The notes: generated by a model from the letters alone, not told the origin. Counted from the first letter of the stretch, positions 48,158 through 56,852 are shown. The stretch is DNA of 64,000 nt from Lacrimispora algidixylanolytica (GCF_003609635.1 NZ_MCIA01000030.1:102984-166983); one strand, 5' to 3'. Program-made: numbers and translations.

Positions 48158-48187
48158 TCTGTTGCCAGATGACAAGACAGCCCCTTT
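48139..48187. terminator. 18-bp perfect hairpin: terminator of LDT2 and possible operator
   Basis: AAAGGGGCTGTCTTGTCA / TGACAAGACAGCCCCTTT with a 13-base loop follows the second L,D-transpeptidase gene. The T-run is weak on the minus strand. The arms overlap the promoter of the downstream NiaR operon, so the TGTCTTGTCA/TGACAAGACA core may also be a repressor site. Confidence 0.6.
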
Positions 48188-48195
48188 CTTCTTAC

Positions 48196-49605
48196 TTAAT
48201 AAAAACAGATAACAGGTATTCCAGCATAGACTAAGGTGTAAAGATCCTTTGCTTTTTTCGGAGGCAGATTGACACAGCCATGGCTACCATTGGTCTGATA
48301 TATGGCTCCCCCAAACTTACTCCTCCAATTGGCATCATGGAAACCAATCCCTCCATTAAAAGGCATCCAGTAATTTACCGGACTCTCATATTCGTAGGTT
48401 CCATCTGCCTTCTTATCACCACGAAGAACCCGGTCTGTCTGCTTATAAGACAGGGTAAAGAGTCCTCCAGGAGTTGTATACTTCTTAGAAACGTTTCCAG
48501 TTACGCATGGAGCGTCCCAAACCAGTGCCCCGTCCTTATACATGTAAACATGCTGGGCACTCATATCTGCTTCTACATAGGTTCCGCCCCAGTCATTATT
48601 CCGATCAGCGGCAGTTTTCGAGTATTTCGGTTCTCTGGTCTGGCTTTGTCCGGTACGAATCACTGCCATTAAAGCCTGGATCTCCGTGGGTTGATCGATC
48701 TGCCAGCCATAAGCACCGGAAAGAGGAATATCCTTTCCAGACGTAGTACGAAAACTTCGTTCTCTTCCAAACGTATCGTACTTGTCTCCCAAGGACTTTA
48801 TGTAGGCTGCTGCCTTGTCCTGATTCACCAAAATGGAACCATCTGCTCCTCCGGTGATCCAGGAACTTAACTCCTCTCCGCCCAGAACCTCTGATTTGCT
48901 TCCAAACGTATAGGTGATCTGCATCTCTCTTACCTTATTCAGGGCCTCACACTGGGTCTTTAAACCCGGGTCATCCTTTGTAACGGTAACAGCGTCATAG
49001 CAACCAGAGTCTACTACATTAATCTCCCGAAGTTCCTGGTTTAACCCATTCTTAACCACTTCCTCCAGCTTTCCCATATTCACGCTGTTTCCCTGAACTT
49101 CTGGAATAATGGCAAACGGTTCTCCCTGCTGAAAAGAAGATATCTTTGCATTCACTGTGGATACGATTCCCTGACCGCTTACAAAAGAAAGGCCGTTTAG
49201 CTTCTCTTTTAATTTAGCCCCATCAAAGGACACCGTACTTTTTAAGCTGCGGCTGTTATCCTCAGCAGGTCCTGCCACACGCCCGGAAGCATTTTGTTCA
49301 TCCAAAATGGTCTTTAATCCATCGGTGATCACCACTTGATAGGAGACCTCAGAACCTTTTATCACCTCACTCTTACCATCCCTTGACTTAAGCGTGAGAT
49401 TATACTCTCTTCCATAAAAACCCTCTATCTGTACTTTTGCTTCCTCTACTGTCATACCGCCAACGAAAACTCCATTGATCTTTGTTCCAGGTACAAATTT
49501 TAAAGAAACATCTGCCAGTGCACTTCCTTGTCCTGCCAGCATAAATACTCCTGTCAGAATAAGGACTTTAGCTAATGTAAGTACATGATTTCTTTTCCTG
49601 TTCAT
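48196..49605 (-). CDS. L,D-transpeptidase (YkuD), secreted
   Basis: 469 residues. A signal peptide (about 1-30, hydrophobic core then SALA-D) exports it. Two PG_binding_4-type modules (about 35-320) precede the YkuD domain with catalytic SHGCVNLPP near the C-terminus. ATG at 49605 chosen because of AAAGGATTTGAGGGA; upstream codons lack a site. It closely parallels the enzyme at 41249 but lacks its Thr/Pro tail and uses a signal peptide instead of an anchor. Confidence 0.93.
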   Translation of the reverse strand: MNRKRNHVLTLAKVLILTGVFMLAGQGSALADVSLKFVPGTKINGVFVGGMTVEEAKVQIEGFYGREYNLTLKSRDGKSEVIKGSEVSYQVVITDGLKTILDEQNASGRVAGPAEDNSRSLKSTVSFDGAKLKEKLNGLSFVSGQGIVSTVNAKISSFQQGEPFAIIPEVQGNSVNMGKLEEVVKNGLNQELREINVVDSGCYDAVTVTKDDPGLKTQCEALNKVREMQITYTFGSKSEVLGGEELSSWITGGADGSILVNQDKAAAYIKSLGDKYDTFGRERSFRTTSGKDIPLSGAYGWQIDQPTEIQALMAVIRTGQSQTREPKYSKTAADRNNDWGGTYVEADMSAQHVYMYKDGALVWDAPCVTGNVSKKYTTPGGLFTLSYKQTDRVLRGDKKADGTYEYESPVNYWMPFNGGIGFHDANWRSKFGGAIYQTNGSHGCVNLPPKKAKDLYTLVYAGIPVICFY

Positions 49606-49693
49606 TCCCTCAAATCCTTTGCTGTATTTTATGGAAATAATTCCCATACTTTTCTAGGGTAACACGATTCAAACGGAATAACAAGCGTAAAAA

Positions 49694-50446
49694 TCACCTA
49701 ATTTTTTCACTCTCAAGATGCTTTAGAATCTCTCTTTTGTATTCCAGAAATTCTTCTGATATGTGAAACTCCTTATTTCTTGGCTTTTCCTCCCTGATTA
49801 TAATCTCTTTGGTTATTCTGCCAGGGGCTCCGGTTAAAAGGAGTATTCGGTCAGATAAAAGAATGGCTTCGTCAATATCATGGGTAATAAATAAAGTGGA
49901 TAACTTAATCTCCTCCATCACCTTTAAGTACCACTCATGCATGGCATGTTTGGTCAGCATATCAAGAGCGGAAAATGGTTCATCCAAAAGAGCAATGGGC
50001 CTTGAGAATAAATAAGTCCTTAAAAGGGCAGCCCTTTGCCTCATACCACCAGAAAGCTGGGAGGGGTATTTCTTCTGCGTTCCCTCCAAACCAAACAGGG
50101 TGAAGTATTGGGAGGCTTTGCTTCTAGCTTCCCTTTTCTTCATTCCACCAATCAGTAGAGGAAGGGCAACATTATCTACAACCGTCCGGTAAGGAAGCAA
50201 TAAATCTTTTTGCAGCATATAACTGACTTTTCCAGGTTTCCCTGTGACCTCTTCCCCATCTATCAATACATGCCCTTCCTCTGGGATGCAAAGTCCCGCA
50301 AGAACCTGGAATAGCGTGGTTTTTCCTCCGCCACTGGCTCCAAGAAGGGAAACTAACTCCCCCTCTCTAAGTTCTAAGGAGACCCCCTCTAAGATGGTTC
50401 TGCCGTCAAAGGATTTCTTTATGCCCTTGGCCTCTAAATGTACCAT
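49694..50446 (-). CDS. ABC transporter ATPase for thiamin precursor (ThiZ-like)
   Basis: 250-residue ABC ATPase of the nitrate/sulfonate/taurine-type subfamily. Walker A GASGGGKTT, signature LSGGMRQRAALLR, Walker B IALLDEPFSALD. AGGAGGATTAC precedes the ATG. Last gene of the TPP-riboswitch operon; with the permease and lipoprotein it imports a hydroxymethylpyrimidine-type thiamin precursor. Confidence 0.92.
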   Translation of the reverse strand: MVHLEAKGIKKSFDGRTILEGVSLELREGELVSLLGASGGGKTTLFQVLAGLCIPEEGHVLIDGEEVTGKPGKVSYMLQKDLLLPYRTVVDNVALPLLIGGMKKREARSKASQYFTLFGLEGTQKKYPSQLSGGMRQRAALLRTYLFSRPIALLDEPFSALDMLTKHAMHEWYLKVMEEIKLSTLFITHDIDEAILLSDRILLLTGAPGRITKEIIIREEKPRNKEFHISEEFLEYKREILKHLESEKIR

Positions 50447-50463
50447 GTAATCCTCCTAACCCA

Positions 50464-51474
50464 TTACTGGGGTAAATAATCGTTAGAAAAACCAGTGTTT
50501 TCTGGAATCTCAGGGTTTGAGAGCCCATTTTCATTGAGCCAGTTATAAAACCGGTTCCATCGTTTCGGATCGATATATCCCCAAACATCTACATCGGCCT
50601 GATATTTATCTGCAAGATATTTCTGGCTCTCCAGGACAAGATTTTTATCAAGCTCTGGTGCTGCTTTTAATAAAATCCCAGCCGCTTCTTCTGGATTCTT
50701 CACTGCATCTTCATACCCCTTGCTTAAGGCGGCAAGAAATGCTCTTGCTGTCTCTGGATCCTTCTTTAAAAATTCATTGCCAGCAATCACTACAGGGGTA
50801 TAGTAATCAAAAGCTGGGTTTATATCTGCAAATGTGAAATAGTCTGTTTCAAGTCCTACCTGTTCCATCTTTACACCAGCCCAGGCATAAAAGATCCAAA
50901 TCGCATCAACTGATTTTGTTTTCAACGCAGAAACTTCATCGGTTACTGTGCTTGGAATCATTTCCACCTTGGAAAAATCACCACCGTCTGCTTCCACCAC
51001 GTCTTTCATCATAGCTTTTTCCACTGGGCTATCCCAGGTGGCATATTTCTTTCCTTCCAGCCCTTTGGGAGAATCCATTCCTTCCCCTTTTCTTGAGATA
51101 ATTCCGGAAGTATTATGTTGAATCACAGCTGCTACTGCTGTAATAGGAAGGGCATTTTCCCCAACCAAAGCGGGTGCCATGGAATCCTGAAACGACATAC
51201 CAAACTCCGCTTTCCCAGAAGCAACCAAAACTGCTGCTCCATCTTCTGGTGGCTGCACGATCTCTACGGAAAGACCTGCGTCTTTAAAATACCCCTTTTC
51301 CTTTGCTACGTAAAGGCCCGTATGATTGGTGTTAGGTGTCCAGTCTAGTACAAATGTTACTTTTTTCAAATCCTTCGTTTCTGTATTTACTGCCTGCTTA
51401 TCCTGCTTTTGGCAGGCGCTTAAGGATGCAACAACTGTGGCCGCAATTAAGATTGCCAAACGTACTTTTTTCAT
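50464..51474 (-). CDS. Substrate-binding lipoprotein for thiamin precursor (ThiY, NMT1/THI5-like)
   Basis: 336 residues with a lipoprotein signal (lipobox LSAC at about residues 20-23). VTFVLDWTPNTNHTGLYVAKEKGYF is the hallmark of ThiY/THI5-like binding proteins for N-formyl-aminomethyl-aminomethylpyrimidine and related compounds. ATG at 51474 follows GGAGGAAATT; an upstream TTG is in frame but overlaps the site. Faces the outside of the membrane. Confidence 0.92.
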   Translation of the reverse strand: MKKVRLAILIAATVVASLSACQKQDKQAVNTETKDLKKVTFVLDWTPNTNHTGLYVAKEKGYFKDAGLSVEIVQPPEDGAAVLVASGKAEFGMSFQDSMAPALVGENALPITAVAAVIQHNTSGIISRKGEGMDSPKGLEGKKYATWDSPVEKAMMKDVVEADGGDFSKVEMIPSTVTDEVSALKTKSVDAIWIFYAWAGVKMEQVGLETDYFTFADINPAFDYYTPVVIAGNEFLKKDPETARAFLAALSKGYEDAVKNPEEAAGILLKAAPELDKNLVLESQKYLADKYQADVDVWGYIDPKRWNRFYNWLNENGLSNPEIPENTGFSNDYLPQ

Positions 51475-51493
51475 AATTTCCTCCAAATTAATT

Positions 51494-52258
51494 CTATTGT
51501 TTCTGTTCCCATGGCATGCATTTTTTAGAAAGCATGTCCACTCCCTTCATAAGAAGAAGGCTGATAATTGATATTAGAATGATTACTGCAAACATCTTAT
51601 CAAAAGCAAATGCTTTTTTCACTCGGGTCATATACACTCCAAGACCACCAAACCCACCAAGCCACTCCGAAATAACGGCTCCCACCACTGCGTATGAGGC
51701 AGAGATGCGAAAGCTGGAAAAGAACTGTTTCATGGCCCCAGGAAGCTTGATATATCGAAATATGCTAACAGGCCCGGCTCCCATGGACCGTAAAAGACTG
51801 ACTGCATCCGGGTCCTGAGATCGAAACCCGGAAAGAAGCCCTATGGTAACCGGAAAGAATGTGGTCATTACAATGAGAATGATCTTTGGGGTCATCTCAT
51901 AACCAAACCATAATACAAGTAACGGAGCAAGAGCCACCGTAGGAACGGTCTGAGTCAAAACAATCAAAGGATAGAAGGCCCGGTAGACCTTATCAAAATG
52001 ATCCATAATGATTGCAATGATAAAACCTATGACCACTCCTAGAAAAAGCCCTGCAAATGCCTCTGTCAGTGTTATCTTTGCATGCTCCATCAGGACTGGA
52101 AATTCAGTTATTAACGCTCTTCCTACCCTTTCTGGAGATGGAAGTAAATAAGGCTCTATAAGTCTCAGGGAAGATATCCCCTGCCATAGGAAAAGAAGTC
52201 CCAATACTGCAGAGCATGACCACAGCTTATTGGTGATGCTTTGTGACTTTCTTTTCAA
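51494..52258 (-). CDS. ABC transporter permease for thiamin precursor (ThiX-like)
   Basis: 254 residues, about six helices, with the EAA-type loop (FRSQDPDAVSLLRSMGAGPVSIFRYIKLP) of binding-protein-dependent permeases. The start is TTG at 52258 after AAGGAGAGG, within the upstream gene, overlapping it by 32 bases and implying translational coupling. Confidence 0.92.
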   Translation of the reverse strand: MKRKSQSITNKLWSCSAVLGLLFLWQGISSLRLIEPYLLPSPERVGRALITEFPVLMEHAKITLTEAFAGLFLGVVIGFIIAIIMDHFDKVYRAFYPLIVLTQTVPTVALAPLLVLWFGYEMTPKIILIVMTTFFPVTIGLLSGFRSQDPDAVSLLRSMGAGPVSIFRYIKLPGAMKQFFSSFRISASYAVVGAVISEWLGGFGGLGVYMTRVKKAFAFDKMFAVIILISIISLLLMKGVDMLSKKCMPWEQKQ

Positions 52259-52523
52259 TGGTTAAAACCTCTCCTTCTGGCCGATAGGTAACTTTGATAT
52301 AAGCGGCCACAGAAGGAGCGCCTGCACGAATGGCGATGTGCTGACATTCCTTTATAATATCCATCAGTTCATCGTAATCCCCTTCTATGGCAGTCTCAAA
52401 GGGACCTACATAATAATTAAGTCCCGTACTTTTGATATAATCTATGACCAGATCTACAATACGGATTAATTCCTCATCATTTTTTGCTTCTGGAAGTGTT
52501 TGGATTGCTACGCTTGCATTCAT
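52227..52523 (-). CDS. Thiamin-binding protein of the MTH1187/YkoF family
   Basis: 98 residues of the UPF0045/MTH1187 ferredoxin-like family, often fused or adjacent to thiamin/HMP uptake systems (YkoF). VSVAIQTLP-like NASVAIQTLPEAKN and YVGPFETAIEGDYDELM are typical. First coding gene after the TPP riboswitch. It probably binds the imported pyrimidine or thiamin in the cytosol. Confidence 0.87.
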   Translation of the reverse strand: MNASVAIQTLPEAKNDEELIRIVDLVIDYIKSTGLNYYVGPFETAIEGDYDELMDIIKECQHIAIRAGAPSVAAYIKVTYRPEGEVLTIEKKVTKHHQ

Positions 52524-52552
52524 ATTTTTCTCTCCTTTTCTTAAATAAAAGT

Positions 52553-52672
52553 GTCCGCTTGCGGACTCTTGCGCTGGAGCGCAGTTGCTTTAGCAACTAT
52601 ACTACCTTGGCGCGGAGTGCGCATCCCCCGGAAGGTTTTATCATATAGGATGAACTTTCCTATATGATAAAA
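52553..52672. repeat. Multi-hairpin intergenic element in the thiamin leader
   Basis: Five consecutive hairpins: GTCCGC-TT-GCGGAC (52553-52566), TGCGCT-GG-AGCGCA (52570-52583), GTTGCT-TT-AGCAAC (52584-52597), a GCGC-based stem (52611-52623) and a 15-bp arm hairpin (52636-52672) starting TTTTATCATATAGGA. Such arrays are common in mobile REP/MITE-like repeats; I have the impression of a repeat family in related genomes, but only one copy is in this window. Confidence 0.5.
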
Positions 52673-52697
52673 ACCCGCCCGGATATCCGGGCGGGTT
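52672..52697 (-). terminator. Attenuator terminator of the TPP riboswitch
   Basis: A perfect 26-base palindrome with arms AACCCGCCCGGAT / ATCCGGGCGGGTT, followed on the minus strand by TTTTT. Directly downstream of the riboswitch. Confidence 0.85.
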
Positions 52698-52711
52698 AAC
52701 AGGCAAAGCCT

Positions 52712-52803
52712 GAAAGTTTCCTACGCTGGCATTATCCAGATCAGGTTACAGGGTTTAAAACATCACTGTTTTATCTCAGCCGGATAGGATCCAGCACCCC
52801 TTT
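52712..52803 (-). ncRNA. TPP riboswitch (THI element)
   Basis: On the minus strand: GGGGTGC, then CTGAGATAAAACAG, ACCCTGTAACCTGATCTGGATAATGCC (conserved TPP core in two pieces) and AGCGTAGGAAA. All conserved THI-box segments are present in order. TPP binding is expected to favour the adjacent terminator and shut off the transporter operon. Confidence 0.96.
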
Positions 52804-52818
52804 TTAGTTTTCATTGAA

Positions 52819-52847
52819 AGTATACATCGAACCAGAAACAAAGTCAA
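52819..52847 (-). promoter_or_regulatory. Promoter of the thiamin transporter operon
   Basis: Minus strand TTGACT (52847-52842) and TATACT (52824-52819) with a 17-base spacer, starting transcription just ahead of the TPP riboswitch. Confidence 0.8.
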
Positions 52848-52979
52848 GTTTACCCACTCACTCATTTCATAAGTTCTGCATGCCTGATAGACTGATCCCC
52901 AGGTTGGACATGTTATACAAAAGGGCGGACGTCGTTGGAAATATTCTTCTTCGCTTTCCTCTCTATATGATAAATTATA

Positions 52980-53594
52980 TTACTTTTTGACGGATGCTGT
53001 CACTTTAGACCAGTGCAACAACGCCAGTGCCCCGATATCCGGGTCATACATCTTACCAAGATTTTTTTTAATTTCCTCATAGCAGTAATCTAAGGAATAG
53101 GCCTTTCGGTAGCCACGGTCAGAGGTCATCGCATCTATGGAATCGCAGATGGCTATAATCCTTGCTCCAAGTGGAATTTCTTTTCCTTTTAATCCACTTG
53201 GATATCCCTTACCATCATAGCTCTCATGATGGTAAAGAACAATATCCTTTAATTCATTTAAATGCCTGGATTTGCTTAATATATCAGCACCCGTCTTGGG
53301 ATGCTTTTTTATGGCAGCCCATTCTTCTTCCTGAAGCCTGTCCGGTTTATTTAAGATTGCATCCGGAACACCTATCTTACCAATATCATGAAGGTGAGCC
53401 GCAACATGGATCTTATCCACCTCAGCCTCAGGAAGCCCCAAAACCCCAGAAAGGGCCAGCGCCATTTCGCTGACCCTTTGAGAATGCCCGGCTGTATAAG
53501 GGTCTTTTGCATCCAGTGCACTTACAATACACTCTATGATTTCATGATAATCAATCCCATCACTGCATAGCTCAAATCTGGCTTCTATATTCAT
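52980..53594 (-). CDS. HD-GYP domain protein (probable c-di-GMP phosphodiesterase)
   Basis: 204 residues consisting almost entirely of one HD-GYP domain: HLHDIGKIGVP holds the HD metal ligands, and HHESYDGKGYPSGLKG the GYP motif. These enzymes hydrolyse cyclic di-GMP or related dinucleotides. No receiver, PAS or membrane domain is attached, so the sensor must be separate. The ribosome site is weak (AAGAG). Monocistronic, between the thiamin and iron operons. Confidence 0.9.
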   Translation of the reverse strand: MNIEARFELCSDGIDYHEIIECIVSALDAKDPYTAGHSQRVSEMALALSGVLGLPEAEVDKIHVAAHLHDIGKIGVPDAILNKPDRLQEEEWAAIKKHPKTGADILSKSRHLNELKDIVLYHHESYDGKGYPSGLKGKEIPLGARIIAICDSIDAMTSDRGYRKAYSLDYCYEEIKKNLGKMYDPDIGALALLHWSKVTASVKK

Positions 53595-53638
53595 ATTTTT
53601 ATTTACTCTTATTCAAGTTAGTAATCGCTAACCATTAA

Positions 53639-54130
53639 TTAGTAACATCCGGCCTGTTCACATTCACAAGGCTTTACGGAAATAGACGCAATCTTTTGGT
53701 TGCTTAAATAACCGCAGGCAGAAAGTCCAGCTCGAACAACCAGATTCCAGTTTTTTGCGGATAAATGATACGTAGTTTCATCGTCAAGAATGACGGTACA
53801 CGCATTTTCCATGGCGCAGGTTTCTGAATAGGCGATTTTATACATGTTCTTTCTACTGATGGCACCAATCTCCTCTAACACATTTACCATGCGATAGACG
53901 GTAGCTGCACCAATGCTTTCATCAACCTTTGATGCTTTATAATATATCTCTTTACAACTGGAACACTCATGTCCTAGGATGATATCCAGCAGCGTGAGGC
54001 GCTGTTTTGTTATTCTGCATCCTTTTTCCTTCAGTCGTTCAATAATAAGTTCCTTCTGCATTCTTGATGTGTGATAGCTTCTGGAGTCAGTCACTTTTCT
54101 TTTTTCACTGATCATGTTGCGATTTTCCAT
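53639..54130 (-). CDS. Fur-family regulator, atypical Cys-rich metal-binding region
   Basis: 163 residues. The winged helix (RITKQRLTLLDIILG...GAATVYRMVNVLEEIGAISR) is clearly Fur-like, but the HHDHLIC sensor motif of standard Fur is replaced by ETCAMENACTVIL. Cysteines recur as CSSCKE, SACGY and a C-terminal PCECEQAGCY. A long basic N-terminal extension precedes the HTH. GGAGGTGCC precedes the ATG. Last gene of the feo operon, 36 bases past the Cys-rich peptide gene. The ligand could be Fe2+ or an iron-sulfur species; unproven. Confidence 0.88.
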   Translation of the reverse strand: MENRNMISEKRKVTDSRSYHTSRMQKELIIERLKEKGCRITKQRLTLLDIILGHECSSCKEIYYKASKVDESIGAATVYRMVNVLEEIGAISRKNMYKIAYSETCAMENACTVILDDETTYHLSAKNWNLVVRAGLSACGYLSNQKIASISVKPCECEQAGCY

Positions 54131-54166
54131 TATGGCACCTCCGTTTACTGGTCTTAATAGGGGTTA

Positions 54167-54304
54167 TTAGCTACAATGTCCTCCGCAATCCTTGCATGAT
54201 TGACCGCATTGGATGGACTTTCCATTTTTCTTGTCACGTATCAGGCTTTTAACTGCTAATGTTACTCCGCCGATTACAATTAATAAAACAATAATTGTTC
54301 CCAT
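54167..54304 (-). CDS. FeoB-associated Cys-rich membrane protein
   Basis: A 45-residue peptide: MGTIIVLLIVIGGVTLAVKS forms one membrane helix, followed by a basic stretch and a Cys/Gly tail CGQSCKDCGGHC. This matches the FeoB-associated family found directly after feoB in Firmicutes, suspected of Fe2+ handling at the membrane. GGAGGG precedes the ATG. It lies 63 bases after feoB and is too short to be found by length cut-offs. Confidence 0.9.
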   Translation of the reverse strand: MGTIIVLLIVIGGVTLAVKSLIRDKKNGKSIQCGQSCKDCGGHCS

Positions 54305-54324
54305 GATTACCCTCCTTATATATC

Positions 54325-54348
54325 GAGCCTGCACTTACATGCAGGCTC
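54325..54348. other. Intercistronic hairpin between feoB and the Cys-rich peptide gene
   Basis: GAGCCTGCA / TGCAGGCTC, 9-bp perfect stem. In the operon direction there is no following T-run, so it is more likely an mRNA-processing or stability element; on the plus strand it is followed by TTTTTT and could end an antisense transcript. Confidence 0.55.
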
Positions 54349-54367
54349 TTTTTTCGTGTACCGCGAC

Positions 54368-56545
54368 TTATTTGGCGCCTGCTACACTTTTTGATTTTGT
54401 TGTCTTATATTCTTTCATTGGTCTAATAAGAAGACCGATAAATCCAATGATCAAAGCAAATGCTACAAATGTGAAGAATCCAAAGGTTCCTGTGGTGATG
54501 AGCGTACCGATCTGGTAAACACAAAGTGCTACCACATAAGCAAGGATTGTCTGATATCCAACTGCATACCAAAACCATCTGGTGTTATTCATCTCTCTTT
54601 TAATGGCACCCATCGCTGCAAAGCAAGGAGCGCAAAGAAGATTAAATACCAAGAAGGAATAAGCTGCCACAGCAGTCATGCTTCCTGCAAGAGTTCCCCA
54701 AATCTCAGTTCCATCTTCCGCTACTTCTGCAAATCCGTAAAGGATACCAAAGGTTCCTACTACGTTCTCTTTTGCGATCAGGCCTGTGATAGCAGCAACG
54801 GCTGATTTCCAGTTACCCCAACCAAGAGGAGCAAATAACCAGCTTACGCTACTTCCTAATGCTGCAAGTACACTGTGATCAAGCTCTAAGGTGTCAAGAA
54901 GTCTAAACTGTCCGTCAACCCAGCCAAAGTAAGAAGCAAACCATACAACGATAGTAGCCAGTAAAATGATGGTACCAGCTTTTTTAATAAAGGACCAGCC
55001 ACGTTCCCACATGCTTCTTAAGATGTTTTCTAAGGTTGGCATATGATAAGCTGGAAGCTCCATAACAAAGGGAGCTGGATCTCCGGAAAAAATCTTTGTC
55101 TTTTTAAGAATGATACCAGAACAGATAATTGCTGCAATTCCTACAAAGTAAGCACTTGGTGCTACCCATGCAGCTCCACCAAACAACGCACCTGAAATCA
55201 GAGCGATAATCGGAAGCTTTGCACTACAAGGAATGAAAGTCGTTGTCATGATTGTCATCTTACGGTCACGGTCATTTTCAATGGTACGTGATGCCATAAT
55301 TCCTGGTACGCCACATCCAGTTCCGATTAACATCGGAATAAAGGACTTACCGGAAAGGCCGAATTTACGGAAGATACGGTCCATGATAAATGCAACTCTT
55401 GCCATATATCCGCAGCTCTCCAAAAATGCGAGGAATACGAAAAGTACTAACATCTGAGGAACGAAACCAAGAACAGCGCCGACACCGGCAACGATTCCGT
55501 TAACGATCAAGCCCTGAAGCCAGTCTGCACAACCAATTGCAACTAAAAGGTTTTCAATCATGACTGGAATTCCAGGTATATCAATACCAAAGAACGTAAA
55601 TCCATCACCAAAGAGGTTATCATTGGTCCAGTCTGTCGCCCAAGTACCAACGGTGGTAACGGACACATAATATACTAGAAACATTACCGCAGCAAAAATA
55701 GGAATGGCTAGAAATCGGTTGGTAACGATCTGGTCAATCTTATCTGATACTGTAAGTTTATCTCTTTTGCTTCTTGTGTAACACTCCCCTATAATAGAAG
55801 AGATGTAGGTATACCTCTCATTGGTAATAATACTTTCTGTATCATCATCCATCTCACGTTCAACCAGAGTTATCTCCTCAGATACATCAGGAACTCTCTT
55901 AAGCTGACTTTCAATCTTTTCGTCTTTTTCTAAAAGCTTAATTGCAAAGAAACGTTTTTGTTCTTCTGGAACATCGTTTCCTAATTTATCCTCAATGGAA
56001 TCCAATACACTTTCCAATTCTGCCTGGAATTTATGAACTGGAATTGCATTCTTCTTTTTATTTGCAACCGCAATTGCCTTCTCAGCCGCCTGCTGGATAC
56101 CGGTCCCCTTTAACGCGGAGATTTCCACTACTTCACAACCAAGTTTTTGACTCAGTTTTTCGATATGTATCTTGTCTCCGTTTTTCGCAACGATATCCAT
56201 CATGTTAATAGCCATGATGACTGGAATTCCCAACTCCATAAGTTGGGTAGATAAGTAAAGGTTACGTTCTATGTTGGTTCCGTCTACAATGTTAAGGATA
56301 GCATCAGGACGCTCTCCAATCAAATAGTTTCTAGCAACTACTTCTTCCAATGTATAAGGAGAAAGAGAATAAATTCCCGGAAGATCCATAATGATAACAT
56401 CTTTATGGCCTTTTAATCTTCCTTCCTTCTTCTCAACAGTAACTCCGGGCCAGTTCCCCACAAACTGATTTGATCCCGTAAGCGCATTAAACAGCGTCGT
56501 CTTTCCGCAGTTTGGATTTCCTGCTAATGCAATCTTAATTGACAT
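54368..56545 (-). CDS. feoB: Ferrous iron transport protein FeoB
   Basis: 725-residue Fe2+ transporter. The N-terminal G domain has G1 GNPNCGKTT, G3 DLPGIYSLSP and G4 INMMD; a helical GDI domain follows (about 160-260), then two gate-containing membrane halves with LIGTGCGVPGIMASR. AGAGGTAGAG precedes the ATG. Acts in the cytoplasmic membrane with FeoA. Confidence 0.98.
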   Translation of the reverse strand: MSIKIALAGNPNCGKTTLFNALTGSNQFVGNWPGVTVEKKEGRLKGHKDVIIMDLPGIYSLSPYTLEEVVARNYLIGERPDAILNIVDGTNIERNLYLSTQLMELGIPVIMAINMMDIVAKNGDKIHIEKLSQKLGCEVVEISALKGTGIQQAAEKAIAVANKKKNAIPVHKFQAELESVLDSIEDKLGNDVPEEQKRFFAIKLLEKDEKIESQLKRVPDVSEEITLVEREMDDDTESIITNERYTYISSIIGECYTRSKRDKLTVSDKIDQIVTNRFLAIPIFAAVMFLVYYVSVTTVGTWATDWTNDNLFGDGFTFFGIDIPGIPVMIENLLVAIGCADWLQGLIVNGIVAGVGAVLGFVPQMLVLFVFLAFLESCGYMARVAFIMDRIFRKFGLSGKSFIPMLIGTGCGVPGIMASRTIENDRDRKMTIMTTTFIPCSAKLPIIALISGALFGGAAWVAPSAYFVGIAAIICSGIILKKTKIFSGDPAPFVMELPAYHMPTLENILRSMWERGWSFIKKAGTIILLATIVVWFASYFGWVDGQFRLLDTLELDHSVLAALGSSVSWLFAPLGWGNWKSAVAAITGLIAKENVVGTFGILYGFAEVAEDGTEIWGTLAGSMTAVAAYSFLVFNLLCAPCFAAMGAIKREMNNTRWFWYAVGYQTILAYVVALCVYQIGTLITTGTFGFFTFVAFALIIGFIGLLIRPMKEYKTTKSKSVAGAK

Positions 56546-56617
56546 ACTCTACCTCTTTCTGCCTGTCAGCACTAATTTGTATGGTATTAGTTTTACCTAA
56601 CTCATGTGTAAAAAAAA

Positions 56618-56836
56618 TTACTCAACTACAATCATCTCAGCATCAGCCTTACGAAGGGATAACTCGTATCCTCTTACGGTAACTTCAACTGGATCTCCAA
56701 ATGGTGCGACTTTCCTTACAAAGATGTCAACGCCTTTTGTGATGCCCATATCCATAATTCTTCTCTTTATCGGACCCTCACCAGTCAGCTTGGTTACCTT
56801 AACTGTTTTTCCGCATGGAATTTCCTTTAATGTCAT
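56618..56836 (-). CDS. feoA: FeoA-family protein
   Basis: 72-residue SH3-like domain, TLKEIPCGKTVKVTKLTGEG and RIMDMGITKGVDIFV, typical of FeoA. Supports FeoB-mediated ferrous uptake. 72 bases before feoB and 16 bases after the other feoA. Confidence 0.95.
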   Translation of the reverse strand: MTLKEIPCGKTVKVTKLTGEGPIKRRIMDMGITKGVDIFVRKVAPFGDPVEVTVRGYELSLRKADAEMIVVE

Positions 56837-56852
56837 CTCTATTTCTCCTTCT

